64,000 nt of DNA, taken from positions 191,001-255,000 of the forward strand of contig NZ_FUZU01000001.1 of assembly GCF_900167975.1 (NCBI RefSeq). Direction: 5' to 3'. Position numbers and translations under genes: made by a program. Each line of letters starts with the position of its first letter. Position 1 is the stretch's first letter. Below are positions 27,292-36,271 of this stretch, piece by piece. The DNA comes from Ohtaekwangia koreensis. GTDB lineage: Bacteria > Bacteroidota > Bacteroidia > Cytophagales > Cyclobacteriaceae. The notes under the pieces were generated by a model. It worked only from the letters and a program-made list of their open reading frames with translations. It was not told the origin of the DNA and did no database searches.

Positions 27292-27525
27292 CTAACGTTT
27301 TTGTTTTATATAACCTTTTATAAAGTCTCGAAATTCATCCATCGTATATACTCTGCCTTCTTTAATATCTTCTTCTGCTTTTAATGCACGCGCAGTCATG
27401 GTCGCCTTTATCTCTGCTTCCTTTTGTGCTTTTTCCAGAATCTCATACACATTGTTCAGAATATCCGGATCATTCTGTACCTCCACCAATTTCTGAATCT
27501 CACTTTTAATTTCTGCGACTTTCAT
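27292..27525 (-). CDS. Antitoxin of the ParE/RelE-like pair
   Basis: A 77-residue, mainly helical charged protein. Its stop (TAG, 27292-27294) abuts the GTG of the toxin without a gap, the usual coupled order antitoxin then toxin. The C-terminal region (YTMDEFRDFIKGYIKQ) is the likely toxin-binding part; the N-terminus (VAEIKSEIQKLVEVQNDPDI) may dimerise. No ribbon-helix-helix or MazE-type motif is obvious, so DNA binding is unproven. Confidence 0.7.
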   Translation of the reverse strand: MKVAEIKSEIQKLVEVQNDPDILNNVYEILEKAQKEAEIKATMTARALKAEEDIKEGRVYTMDEFRDFIKGYIKQKR

Positions 27526-27537
27526 AGTATAAAGGTA

Positions 27538-27981
27538 TTACTTAATTCGAACAAAAATTTTTGTTTCGCATACGCGCGATGCATTTGAAATGATCAGTGA
27601 ATCGGCACTGAATTTTTCTACCGTAAAGCTCTCCAGTATAGTATGCGATTTTTTATCCAGGAAATGTAGAGCATCGCTATTGAACTTATACATAAACGAT
27701 TTCGAGTTATAGGATTTGCGCCTGCTCACAATCTTGGTACTCTCTTCCGCCATGTTCTTTTCCTTGAATTGAATTACCTGCGGTATAGCACCCGACATAC
27801 TTTTCATTTCATCTGCCACTTCCTGCATGCCGGTATTGTCGTCACTGGCATCAACATCATCCTCCAGGCAACTGGTTTGTTTTACCAATTGCCATTTACC
27901 AACAATGGATTGCGCCCGCCCCATACCATGAATGGAACACAGTGCGAACATCAGCATAAAAAGAATTATGGGCGATTTCAT
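27538..27981 (-). CDS. Exported lipocalin-like protein
   Basis: 147 residues from the ATG at 27981, with a signal peptide (MKSPIILFMLMFALCSIHG). The mature chain begins SIVGKWQLVKQTSCLED, the G-x-W lipocalin-type opening common in small Bacteroidota exported proteins. A beta-rich pattern follows, with two Cys that could pair. It is placed between the toxin-antitoxin genes and the divergent dgcN gene. Ligand and role are unknown. An upstream start at 28011 would break the signal peptide and is rejected. Confidence 0.6.
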   Translation of the reverse strand: MKSPIILFMLMFALCSIHGMGRAQSIVGKWQLVKQTSCLEDDVDASDDNTGMQEVADEMKSMSGAIPQVIQFKEKNMAEESTKIVSRRKSYNSKSFMYKFNSDALHFLDKKSHTILESFTVEKFSADSLIISNASRVCETKIFVRIK

Positions 27982-28101
27982 AAGCGTCAGGTTTATATCA
28001 AAAATACTCAAAATTCAAGCCACTAACTTTCATCATTCAACAGCTTTTGAAAACTCACTTTATTGCGCGAAATTCCGCCCCTTCAGAAAGCAAATATCAA
28101 T

Positions 28102-29181
28102 ATGGCAAAAAGTAATGCAATTGTAATTACCGGTGGATTCCTCGACACGGGTAGCACAAAAACCGCTCACGGGCTCATCCGTGGCACAGATCGATTTAAT
28201 ATTGTTGGCGTCATCGACAGTAAACATCCGGGTAAAGATGCCGGTGAAGTGCTGGACGGGCGAAAACGAAATATTCCGGTCTATGCTTCACTCACCGATT
28301 TTATGACGACAGCGCCTGTGAAAGCTACACATTGCGTAGTGGGTGTTGCTACAAAAGGTGGTGTTATTCCAGATTCACTTCGTGTCGTACTGAAAGAGGC
28401 ATTGGAGAGTGGATATAATCTTGTAAATGGTTTGCATGAATATATATCAGATATACCGGAGTTGGCAGAACTTGCCCGACAAAAAGGTTTAGAGATTATC
28501 GATGTGCGCAAGCCTAAGAAATTTAAGGACCTGCATTTCTGGACTGGCAAAATTAAAGAAGTGAAGTGTCCGAAAATTGCTGTGCTCGGAACAGACTGTG
28601 CTTTGGGTAAACGTACTACTACGCGCTTCCTGGTAGAAGCAATGCGTAAGGCTGGGTATAAAGCAGAGATGATTTATACCGGCCAAACAGGTTGGATGCA
28701 AGGTGCTAAATATGGTTTTGTTTTCGATTCAACATTAAATGATTTTATCTCCGGTGAAATGGAACACGCTGTTGTTACCTGTTACCAGGAAGAAAAGCCA
28801 GATATCATTTTTATTGAAGGACAATCTTCTCTTCGTAATCCCAGCGGACCAGCAGGAGCGGAGTGGATTGTATCGGCCAATGCCGATGCCGTTGTATTGC
28901 AACATAATCCGGCTCGCAAACAATATAAAGATATGGAGTATTACCCTGCCTATATTGCTGATCCGAAAGATGAAATTGCATTGATCAGAATTTATGGAGC
29001 ACCTACTGTTGCACTCACGATCAATACCGCGAAGATGAGCGAACAGGAAGCTCGTGCATATGCCCGCGAGTATGAAACACAACTGGGTATACCAGCAGTG
29101 CTTCCACTCGAAGATGGTGTAGAAAGTTTAGTACCTGTATTTGAAGAACTGATCAAGAAAAGTCTTGCGCAGGTTTTATAA
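28102..29181 (+). CDS. dgcN: DUF1611 protein, DgcN-type D-glutamate N-acetyltransferase
   Basis: The first ~130 residues form a Rossmann-like domain with ITGGFLDTGSTKTAHGLIRG and GVIDSKHPGKDAGEVLDGR. The C-terminal P-loop domain starts CPKIAVLGTDCALGKRTTTR; its G-x(4)-GK-[RT]-T is the DUF1611 hallmark. DUF1611 proteins next to a dipeptide-epimerase-like gene are the DgcN/DgcA pair, in which DgcN acetylates D-glutamate. The next gene here is just such an epimerase. The ATG at 28102 is chosen over one further upstream. Assignment rests on family and neighbourhood. Confidence 0.8.
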   Translation: MAKSNAIVITGGFLDTGSTKTAHGLIRGTDRFNIVGVIDSKHPGKDAGEVLDGRKRNIPVYASLTDFMTTAPVKATHCVVGVATKGGVIPDSLRVVLKEALESGYNLVNGLHEYISDIPELAELARQKGLEIIDVRKPKKFKDLHFWTGKIKEVKCPKIAVLGTDCALGKRTTTRFLVEAMRKAGYKAEMIYTGQTGWMQGAKYGFVFDSTLNDFISGEMEHAVVTCYQEEKPDIIFIEGQSSLRNPSGPAGAEWIVSANADAVVLQHNPARKQYKDMEYYPAYIADPKDEIALIRIYGAPTVALTINTAKMSEQEARAYAREYETQLGIPAVLPLEDGVESLVPVFEELIKKSLAQVL

Positions 29182-29207
29182 CAACGATCCATTCAAAAAT
29201 AATTATA

Positions 29208-30278
29208 ATGACGAAGATTAAAGATGTAAAAGTTTGGAGCGTAGATCTGGGCAACACCAAGCCCTATACCATTGCTTTTAAAACAGTAGATGAAGTGCGA
29301 AATGCATTCGTTGAGATTACGCTTGACAATGGCTTAACAGGCATTGGTTCGGGTAACCCTAGTGAATACGTTGTAGGCGAAACACTGGATCAATGTCTGG
29401 AAGCATTGGAAGAAAAAAACCTGGAGTTCCTCATCGGTCGTGATATCCGTGAATTCAATCAGCTGACGTTTGAGGTATGGAAGAAATTTCCGGAGAATCC
29501 TTCTGCGCGCGCTGCGCTGGATATAGCTCTGCACGATGCTTTTACAAAATACCTTGATATACCACTTGTTAAATTCTTAGGACAAAAAATAAAGAAGCTT
29601 CCTACATCCAATACCATTGGTATCAAGAATGTGGAGGAAACTTTAAAGGAAGCGCAAGACTATATCAAGCGTGGTTTTAAAGTATTGAAAGTAAAACTCG
29701 GACATAGCCTGGACGAAGATGTAGAGCGATTGATGAAGCTGCGTGAGCAACTCGGCAATGCTGTTGTTATTCGTGTGGATGCAAACCAGGGATATACTGT
29801 ACACCAGACTATAGAGCTATACGGGCGTGCTTACGATTTGAACATTGAATTGATCGAGCAACCTTTGCCTGCACACGACATTGCTGAAATGAAAGGTCTG
29901 CCGAAAGAAGTAAGAAATGTATTGGCAGCAGATGAATCGTTAATCACACCAGCGGATGCTATTGAACTGGTAAAGCCTCCCAAGGCAGCTGCCATTTTTA
30001 ATATTAAGTTGATGAAGTGTGGAGGTATAAGTCAGGCATTAAAAATTGCAGATATAGGGCTTCACGAAAACATCGATCTTTTCTGGGGATGTAACGATGA
30101 AAGTATCGTGAGTATAACCGCTGCATTACACGCTGCCTATTCGTGCTCAAACACCAAGTATATAGATCTGGATGGAAGCCTTGACCTGGCACGCGATGTT
30201 GTGAAGGGCGGCTTTATATTGAAAGACGGGTATATGTATTGCTCGGATAAGCCGGGCCTCGGAGTCGAGAGAATTTAG
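29208..30278 (+). CDS. dgcA: Enolase-superfamily epimerase, DgcA-type
   Basis: MLE-subgroup enolase with all metal and catalytic motifs: KVLKVKLG (the K-x-K general base), RVDANQGY and LIEQPL and AADESL for metal, NIKLMKCGGISQAL with the second Lys, and a C-terminal IDLDG (D-x-D) found in dipeptide epimerases. In the DgcN/DgcA pathway it would racemise N-acetyl-D-glutamate to the L form. An L-Ala-D/L-Glu epimerase for murein peptides is the alternative. The gene follows dgcN after 26 bases, so they form one operon. Confidence 0.85.
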   Translation: MTKIKDVKVWSVDLGNTKPYTIAFKTVDEVRNAFVEITLDNGLTGIGSGNPSEYVVGETLDQCLEALEEKNLEFLIGRDIREFNQLTFEVWKKFPENPSARAALDIALHDAFTKYLDIPLVKFLGQKIKKLPTSNTIGIKNVEETLKEAQDYIKRGFKVLKVKLGHSLDEDVERLMKLREQLGNAVVIRVDANQGYTVHQTIELYGRAYDLNIELIEQPLPAHDIAEMKGLPKEVRNVLAADESLITPADAIELVKPPKAAAIFNIKLMKCGGISQALKIADIGLHENIDLFWGCNDESIVSITAALHAAYSCSNTKYIDLDGSLDLARDVVKGGFILKDGYMYCSDKPGLGVERI

Positions 30279-30280
30279 GA

Positions 30281-30326
30281 AAAGCTATAGCCGATGATTG
30301 GTATATAAATCATCGGCTATAGCTTT
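30281..30326. terminator. Strong bidirectional terminator
   Basis: A perfect 19-bp stem (30281-30299 with 30308-30326, core GCTATAGCCGATGATT) closes an 8-base loop GGTATATA. It separates dgcA from the convergent M56 gene and has AAA at its 5' side and TTT at its 3' side, so it can act on both strands. Confidence 0.9.
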
Positions 30327-30331
30327 AATGA

Positions 30332-32305
30332 TTACTTCACATAGTGAATGTTGCCGTCCTCTTTGAAATATTTCTTGTGTAGCTTCTGATACTTTTCCTT
30401 GTCGGCTGGCTTTATTTCTTTGCCGTTAATCTCGATTGTACCATCATCATTCCAATTCAAGTTCTTGATCTTTTCACCTTTCTTGAGATAGCCATCTTTT
30501 ATTAATTGCTGTTGAAGTTCTTCTTCAAAGTGCTTCATATTATTTTCAAGAACTTTCATGTTCGCTTCAAGTTCCTTCATTTGTTTTGCCTGTGCCTCTT
30601 CCCAACGCTGCATATCTTCATTCCAACGTTTCATATTTTCTCCTTGCATAGCTAAAGCCTGGTCCATTTCACGAAGCGCTTCTTGTTTGACAACGTGGGC
30701 TTGTTGTTGTTCACGAAGCGCTTGTTGACTTTCCATTACACTTTTTTTCATTTCATGTTGCATCCGTTCTGCTTCAGCACGAAACTCAGCTTCATTTTCA
30801 AATTCATATTTTACTTTGATATCCTTCATCATTTTCTCAAAATCCTTCTCATGGGATTTATAAAAGTCACCAAAATTTTCTTTGAAAGAGTTTTCGAACT
30901 CTTTAGCAAATTGATCCCAGTTATTATCTCCCCAGGTAATTACAGGTACCGGTATACTATCCATGTGAAAGGTGAAATCAAATGGTGCTACAACTGGATC
31001 TGGGAAAGCAGCGAATGCTGGAAAGTCTGGAAAATCCGGAAAGTCTGGAAAATCCGGGAAATCGGGAACAGGTGGTATAGTAAGCGTTACATCAACAGGT
31101 TCAACTACTGGGCGAAGCTCTTCATCTCCTTCGAAAATCTCTTCGGCTTCTTCATGTGGTTCTCCATTCTCATCAACTGTAGTGATTGTTTTTTTGGAAT
31201 AGCGGGCTGTCTTATTTTTGTTCTTGATCGTTGTGTCTGCCTGTGTAATTTTTTCATTCGGAGAGTCCTGAATGGTTTCATCTCTATAGGCACGTGTCAT
31301 CGTAATCCACGATGCGCATACAAGTCCGATGGCTACTAATGCGATGGGAATAACGCGGTCGCGGCCTGAATAATTTTTTACTGATTTTTCCATAAGTCTT
31401 TTGATTCGGTTCAATAACTGAGTTTTATTTTCAGCAAGTGATAAGGCTACACCTGCCTGGTTAAGTCTGGCTTCTTCCAATTGTACCAAGGCTGAAGTAT
31501 AGGCACGCACGTTACCTGTTCTGGTTACTACGGCATCATCGCAGCAGTGCTCGCGCTCATCGCGAATGATCGAAGAGATCATCCATACAAATGGATTGAA
31601 GAAGAGAAGTGCTTCAATAAACATCTGTATTAGATTCACGATATAATCATGTCTTTTTATGTGAATGAGCTCATGCAGAAAGATTGTTTCAAGTTGTTCT
31701 GTAGTAAGGCCTGTTAACATTCCGGTTGGCAGAATGATGAGTGGCTTAATATAGCCCAACACAACCGGTGCATGTACACGCGCAGATTCGGAGAGTGCTA
31801 TAGTATATCGGATGTTTAGTGCACTGGCCATTTCTTGCAAGCGAACATTCCAATCGGTGTGAATCGGTAAAGATTCTTTCCGCAATACCGATACATATAT
31901 ACTGCCGCCAACAACACGCATCATAAAGAGCAACGCACCGGCAATCCAGGCGGCAACAAACCATTTCATGTTCGCTTCCATGAAATATAGTGTGGTGGCT
32001 ATAAAACTATCCGGTGATTGACTTACACTGCTTTGAAAGGAAGTGAACGAGAATGTATAAGGTGCCGCGATAGGTGCATCAGCAGTATATACATATAGCT
32101 TTGTAAAAGTTACAGCCGTTGCCAACACAATGCATAAAAGCCCCGTGAGGGCAATCCCATATCTATAGCCTGATAATTTTGAAGGGACTATCTTTAATGA
32201 AAGCACCACTATACCCGTAATAATCAGCCCTTGCCAGAGCGAGTGTACCAGTGTCCACCCTAGAGCTTCTATAAGTGAAGACGAAAGAAAGTCAGATAGA
32301 TTCAT
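30332..32305 (-). CDS. M56 (BlaR1-like) membrane metallopeptidase
   Basis: Membrane-embedded zinc protease of the BlaR1/MecR1 M56 family. It has N-terminal membrane helices, the HELIH zinc motif at residues 211-215, and a cytosolic tail. It lacks the penicillin-binding sensor domain of true BlaR1. Instead it has a Pro-Asp-Phe repeat (residues 414-428) and a long Gln/Glu-rich coiled coil from about residue 470 to 600. It probably senses an envelope signal and cleaves the BlaI-like repressor encoded just upstream. The start overlaps the blaI stop by 4 bases. Confidence 0.86.
   Translation of the reverse strand: MNLSDFLSSSLIEALGWTLVHSLWQGLIITGIVVLSLKIVPSKLSGYRYGIALTGLLCIVLATAVTFTKLYVYTADAPIAAPYTFSFTSFQSSVSQSPDSFIATTLYFMEANMKWFVAAWIAGALLFMMRVVGGSIYVSVLRKESLPIHTDWNVRLQEMASALNIRYTIALSESARVHAPVVLGYIKPLIILPTGMLTGLTTEQLETIFLHELIHIKRHDYIVNLIQMFIEALLFFNPFVWMISSIIRDEREHCCDDAVVTRTGNVRAYTSALVQLEEARLNQAGVALSLAENKTQLLNRIKRLMEKSVKNYSGRDRVIPIALVAIGLVCASWITMTRAYRDETIQDSPNEKITQADTTIKNKNKTARYSKKTITTVDENGEPHEEAEEIFEGDEELRPVVEPVDVTLTIPPVPDFPDFPDFPDFPDFPAFAAFPDPVVAPFDFTFHMDSIPVPVITWGDNNWDQFAKEFENSFKENFGDFYKSHEKDFEKMMKDIKVKYEFENEAEFRAEAERMQHEMKKSVMESQQALREQQQAHVVKQEALREMDQALAMQGENMKRWNEDMQRWEEAQAKQMKELEANMKVLENNMKHFEEELQQQLIKDGYLKKGEKIKNLNWNDDGTIEINGKEIKPADKEKYQKLHKKYFKEDGNIHYVK
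31022..31066 (-). repeat. In-frame Pro-Asp-Phe tandem repeat (5 units of 9 bases)
   Basis: Five consecutive 9-base units encode PDF at residues 414-428 of the M56 protein. Units differ only at silent positions, so selection keeps the peptide. Unit number may vary between strains. Confidence 0.9.
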
Positions 32306-32691
32306 ACATCACCTCCTTCTAATTTTTCAAGATATTTTTTGATCTCGCGTAGTTCCTCTTTGGAAGATTTTTTATTCCCCAGGGCACTCATCACAAGTTG
32401 TGCTGCAGAGCCCTGAAAGACAGTACTAATCATTTTGTCAAGAATCTGCTGCCGCGTATTCTCAAGTGAAGGCACTGCACTATATAGATGCAGCTTGCCA
32501 TTCTTTTGGCGTGTCACCAGACCTTTTTCGTGCATGATCTGCATAAGTTTCAAAATGGTAGTATATCCATTTGAATCTTCGCCACCCATGGCTTCATGAA
32601 CGTCTCGTACCGAAACAACAGAGCCCTTTTCCCACATGATCTGCAAGATTTCAAGCTCTTTTTCGGTTGGTTTAATGTTTTTCTTTGACAT
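32302..32691 (-). CDS. BlaI/MecI/CopY-type transcriptional repressor
   Basis: Winged-helix repressor of 129 residues with the family opening PTEKELEILQIMWEKGSVVSV and the recognition segment GYTTILKLMQIMHEKGLV. It would dimerise and bind dyad operators; two copies of TACGAA-N4-TTCGTA lie directly upstream. It is the first gene of the pair with the M56 protease that would inactivate it. Autoregulation is strongly suggested; other targets are not visible in this window. Confidence 0.93.
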   Translation of the reverse strand: MSKKNIKPTEKELEILQIMWEKGSVVSVRDVHEAMGGEDSNGYTTILKLMQIMHEKGLVTRQKNGKLHLYSAVPSLENTRQQILDKMISTVFQGSAAQLVMSALGNKKSSKEELREIKKYLEKLEGGDV

Positions 32692-32693
32692 GA

Positions 32694-32709
32694 TACGAAT
32701 ATTTTCGTA
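32694..32709. promoter_or_regulatory. Putative BlaI operator 1 (TACGAA-N4-TTCGTA)
   Basis: A perfect 6+6 dyad TACGAA-TATT-TTCGTA ends 3 bases before the blaI ATG. The same dyad recurs 55 bases away, so chance is unlikely. The position next to the start codon would block transcription elongation or initiation. Confidence 0.8.
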
Positions 32710-32748
32710 GACAAGTTTAGGAATGATTATTCACTCCCGCAAGTGTTT

Positions 32749-32764
32749 TACGAAAAAATTCGTA
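32749..32764. promoter_or_regulatory. Putative BlaI operator 2 (TACGAA-N4-TTCGTA)
   Basis: The second identical dyad (spacer AAAA) lies 55 bases centre to centre from operator 1, about five helical turns. This allows two dimers on one face of the DNA. Confidence 0.8.
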
Positions 32765-32902
32765 GATAGGTTCGAAATTTTTTTTCGGAGACCTTAACGC
32801 TCCTATATGGTAAGCTCTCAAGAAAAAGATAATCACGAAAAGCGCGACTGTCGTTGTCTATATATTATAGATAAAGACTCGTACAAAAGATCAACGTGTA
32901 GA

Positions 32903-34117
32903 TTAAATCCCGGCTTCGATTTGAAAACGCAGTTGCCAGTTATTGTGATCTGCGTTGGTGCCAGATAGCCAGGTGTTGGTTTCATAGGTAAGATCGCTTT
33001 GCAGTTTCAGACGATGACCACGTATATATTTACTTACCCCCATAGTATACTGCTGTATCTTTTCTTCCAGTAATTGTATATCGGTATCAGGTCGTACCTG
33101 TGAGTAACGTCCAACGAGTTCGAAATTATTCTTGAATAAATAACTTCCCTGAAAGTTTTGTCCGTGTCCCACGTATACAAAGCGTTGATCACCATCTTCA
33201 TTTGTAGTGATGGGATTCGGTGTTGTGCGTCTTAAGTATTCCGCGGCAAAAGCCCAGCCATTATATTTGATAAGAAAGTCAAACATGTTGGTTTGAATAT
33301 CACGTGACTCATATAAAAATTTTCCAAGTTGTCCACCTGTACGGATGGCGTTTTGATTGTTGGAATATGTAAGGCCAAAAGATACTTTCGGTTTTGGTTC
33401 GCGTGCAAGGTCACCTTCAAAGTAATCGCCACCATTGGTGAATTTACCAAACGGAAGAAGCTCAAGCCTGCCGGTATAGGCAAGCCCGCGATCTGAAGAG
33501 GTTATATTTCTTCCATCACCGGAAGATATAGCACCACGCACAACATACGCGAGTCCTTTGAATGCGTTGTTATAGTATAGCTGAAGACCGAAATCACGAT
33601 CGATGTTGAACGTTGAATTTACGATAGAGCGATCCGGAAGTTGTAAATCTCCGGATGAATTAACACGTTGACGATTTCCGGGGAGTTTGGTTTGACCCAG
33701 GCCGATCGAAAAATGTTCGTTCACACTATATTGGATCATGGCATCACGAATCACATTTGGAAAGCCGGTGTCATCGTAATCCATATCTGAGCGCGTAAAT
33801 GCAAGTTGAATCAGATAGGTGAGCCTGGTGGTATATATAAATCCATCCAGACGAAGACGAAGTCTCCGTGTTCTCGCTTCCACACTGGCAATGTCCAGAT
33901 CACTTTCACTTTCAGAAACAAGCGCGAGCCTGTTCTGCATTCTGAAACGGATGTTCAGCATGAAGAGACTATCGGGTGAGGTTATGCCAAGTCCTTTACC
34001 ATATGTAAAATAAGGTGACGGAGAAATTACCGGAGGATTAGTCTGGCTGAAGCAGGATGTGGAAACTATAAAAAATATGATCGTGACGAGCAGCGCACCT
34101 TCTCTTCGTTGTTTCAT
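32903..34117 (-). CDS. Outer-membrane porin (OprO/OprP-like)
   Basis: 404 residues with a signal peptide (LVTIIFFIVSTSCFSQ) and a beta-barrel of the phosphate-selective porin (OprO/P) type. Visible cues are alternating aromatic strands, RRLRLRLDGFIYTTRLTYLI, and the family segment SIGLGQTKLPGNRQR. It could pass phosphate, pyrophosphate or another anion; specificity is not readable. It is co-directional with, but 200 bases upstream of, the blaI operators and appears to be a single gene. The frame begins at ATG 34117. Confidence 0.82.
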   Translation of the reverse strand: MKQRREGALLVTIIFFIVSTSCFSQTNPPVISPSPYFTYGKGLGITSPDSLFMLNIRFRMQNRLALVSESESDLDIASVEARTRRLRLRLDGFIYTTRLTYLIQLAFTRSDMDYDDTGFPNVIRDAMIQYSVNEHFSIGLGQTKLPGNRQRVNSSGDLQLPDRSIVNSTFNIDRDFGLQLYYNNAFKGLAYVVRGAISSGDGRNITSSDRGLAYTGRLELLPFGKFTNGGDYFEGDLAREPKPKVSFGLTYSNNQNAIRTGGQLGKFLYESRDIQTNMFDFLIKYNGWAFAAEYLRRTTPNPITTNEDGDQRFVYVGHGQNFQGSYLFKNNFELVGRYSQVRPDTDIQLLEEKIQQYTMGVSKYIRGHRLKLQSDLTYETNTWLSGTNADHNNWQLRFQIEAGI

Positions 34118-34158
34118 GAGAGTAAACTTTGGCGCGAAGATAATAGAAAAGAAAATAA

Positions 34159-35061
34159 CTACTTTTTCTCTGTGTAAAGGTGATCGTATCTTCTCTTTAG
34201 GAGTGGATATAAAGCTACGGCTGCAAGAATAATCAACGTGCCCAGATAAAAATTGATGCCCATCTTTTCCTTGTCTTTAAAAATGATCATCGCCATCGCG
34301 ATGCCGTACAGAGGCTCGAGATTTAGTGACAGCTGCATCATGAACACGCTGATTTTTTTCATCAGCTCAACAGCAACGGAATATGCATACACCGAGCATA
34401 CCCCTGCGAGTATAGCTATATACAGGAAATCAGTTAGCGAAGGAACGAGATGTAGCGTGTGATCGGGAGCCCATGTATTCTTATACACAGGAAGGAACAG
34501 CGCCAAGGTTAGGAACACCCCGATCATTTCATAAAGTGTAATTGTGAAAGCAGGGATACTGCGCACAAATTTAGCGTTGAAAACGGAGAACAACGCAGAC
34601 GTAAAGCCAGCGAGTATGCCGAGCAGCAATCCAAACTTATAGTGAAAATCGAATGAGAATATAATATATAGTCCGGCGATGACGACAAGGCCAAGCAGCA
34701 GTTCAAATTTTTTAATGCGCGTGCGATTGAATAATGGCTCAAGCAACGCGGCCCATAGCGAGTTCGTTGCAAACCCAACAAGACTCACAGATACATTCGA
34801 AACACGAGCCGAGCCAAAGAACGCAACCCAATGGATGGCTACTATAGCTCCGATCAACAAAAGTTTTATCAATTCAACGCGGGTTACTGCGAAAGTTCCC
34901 TTCGTGACAGCGATAACGATACACATGCCGATCGCTGCGAGCAGCGCGCGGTATAAAATCATTTCCACTGCAGGAATTGTAACGAGCTTACCGAGTATAG
35001 CAGTGAAGCCCCAAAGAAAAACTATAAAATGAAGTTTGAAATAATCGTTACGGGAAGCCAT
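34159..35061 (-). CDS. DMT-superfamily transporter (EamA family)
   Basis: A 300-residue protein of about ten membrane helices made of two EamA repeats. Typical features are the opening FHIVFLWGFTAILGKL-like segment, VNVSVSLVGFATNS-type loops, and the second repeat containing SLNLEPLYGIAMAMIIFKD, the EamA signature before the last helices. Likely an exporter of small metabolites such as amino acids. Its ATG shares one base with the stop of the LptF/LptG-type gene, so the two are coupled. Confidence 0.86.
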   Translation of the reverse strand: MASRNDYFKLHFIVFLWGFTAILGKLVTIPAVEMILYRALLAAIGMCIVIAVTKGTFAVTRVELIKLLLIGAIVAIHWVAFFGSARVSNVSVSLVGFATNSLWAALLEPLFNRTRIKKFELLLGLVVIAGLYIIFSFDFHYKFGLLLGILAGFTSALFSVFNAKFVRSIPAFTITLYEMIGVFLTLALFLPVYKNTWAPDHTLHLVPSLTDFLYIAILAGVCSVYAYSVAVELMKKISVFMMQLSLNLEPLYGIAMAMIIFKDKEKMGINFYLGTLIILAAVALYPLLKRRYDHLYTEKK

Positions 35062-36197
35062 TAACGCGGAACGTATTTATACATGACAAGCGATATTATA
35101 CCGAAGATAATGTTCGGTATCCACACAGAGATCTGAGGAGGCAGTGAACCATTTTCCGCAAACGTCCGGAAGAGTGTAAAAAATAAAATGAAGATAAAGG
35201 ACAGCAGGAATCCTAGTGCAATTTGTAATCCTGTTCCACCACGGCTTTTACGCGAAGACACTATAACTCCCATGAATACCAATATAAAAATAGTGAAGGG
35301 CGAAGTATAGCGTGTATAGCGTTCAACTTCATATACTTCAATTCCGGTTGAGCCACGGGAGCGGAGTGTCTTGATATATTTATTCAGCTCATTCAACGTC
35401 ATGCCATCGTATTTACGATAGTCACTCTCAAATTCTTTGGGATGAATTACCAATGCCGTATCCATGGTTGCTCCGCTTTTTGTTGAGTCAGCGACTGTTA
35501 CGCGCTTCGATGTCTCTAATCCCGGAGTTGACTCCGGCCCACTGGTCTTTTCGAATATACTCTGTATTTTATGAAGGCGCCAATCACGCAAGGTCCATTT
35601 CTTTTTTGTAGTGTCCCACTCCACACGGTTCGCGGTAAGCTTCTCGATCATCTTATTGTCTTCAAACCGCTCTAAGGTAAACTGATAGCCTGTGTTATTT
35701 GTGTTGTTGTAGCTCTTCATGTAGAGGTATACATCCGGGCCAACCTGTATATGTATATTTTGTTTGTCGTAGTAATATTTATTCTTCAGGTATTGTACTT
35801 CAAAAGCGAGTTTCGATTTGTTTGAGTTTGGTATAATCCATCCGTTCAATACGAAGCTTAAAATCGCAATCACGAATGAGCCCATGAAATACGGAAGCAT
35901 CATTCTTCTGAAACTTATACCGGCACTTAAAATGGCAATTACTTCCGTGCGCCCCGCCATGCGCGAGCATACATATACCGTGGCTATAAAAATGGTGATT
36001 GGTGTTACAAGACTTCCGATCCACGGAATAAAATCAAGGTAGTACCCAAAAATTTGTCCGGAGGTAAGTTGCGCTTTTGCAAACTTATCCATCTTGTCGG
36101 TCATATCGATAACCGAAATAACGGCAAGCAAAATCAACACCACGAAGAAGAACGTGCTTAAGAATTGCTTGAGAATATATTTGTCGAGTAACTTCAT
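35061..36197 (-). CDS. LptF/LptG family LPS-export permease
   Basis: 378 residues with the YjgP/YjgQ fold: N-terminal LLDKYILKQFLSTFFFV, the coupling-helix region GRTEVIAILSAGISFRRMM, a large periplasmic beta-jellyroll part, and three C-terminal helices (FTIFILVFMGVIVSSRKSRGG). It is the membrane part of the LptB2FG complex that extracts lipopolysaccharide from the inner membrane. Whether it is LptF or LptG cannot be decided from sequence alone. It follows tgt in the same operon, as in many Bacteroidota. Confidence 0.92.
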   Translation of the reverse strand: MKLLDKYILKQFLSTFFFVVLILLAVISVIDMTDKMDKFAKAQLTSGQIFGYYLDFIPWIGSLVTPITIFIATVYVCSRMAGRTEVIAILSAGISFRRMMLPYFMGSFVIAILSFVLNGWIIPNSNKSKLAFEVQYLKNKYYYDKQNIHIQVGPDVYLYMKSYNNTNNTGYQFTLERFEDNKMIEKLTANRVEWDTTKKKWTLRDWRLHKIQSIFEKTSGPESTPGLETSKRVTVADSTKSGATMDTALVIHPKEFESDYRKYDGMTLNELNKYIKTLRSRGSTGIEVYEVERYTRYTSPFTIFILVFMGVIVSSRKSRGGTGLQIALGFLLSFIFILFFTLFRTFAENGSLPPQISVWIPNIIFGIISLVMYKYVPR

Positions 36198-36271
36198 GTA
36201 TAATGATAATCGATAGTCTGCAGTCAGTAGCTATATAATAAACGTCATGTTAACCCAGACTATAGATTTTA

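Noticed and set aside
31022-31066. Direct repeats resembling a short array
   Set aside because: Units are 9 bases, in frame, and lack spacers; this is a peptide repeat, not CRISPR.
30972-31202. Repeat-rich plus-strand frame (many Gly-Lys-Ser units)
   Set aside because: It is the complementary reading of the PDF repeat in the M56 gene, not a separate protein.
32765-32780. AGGTTCGAAA, similar to a tRNA T-loop
   Set aside because: No acceptor, D or anticodon stems can be drawn around it; it is AT-rich spacer before blaI.
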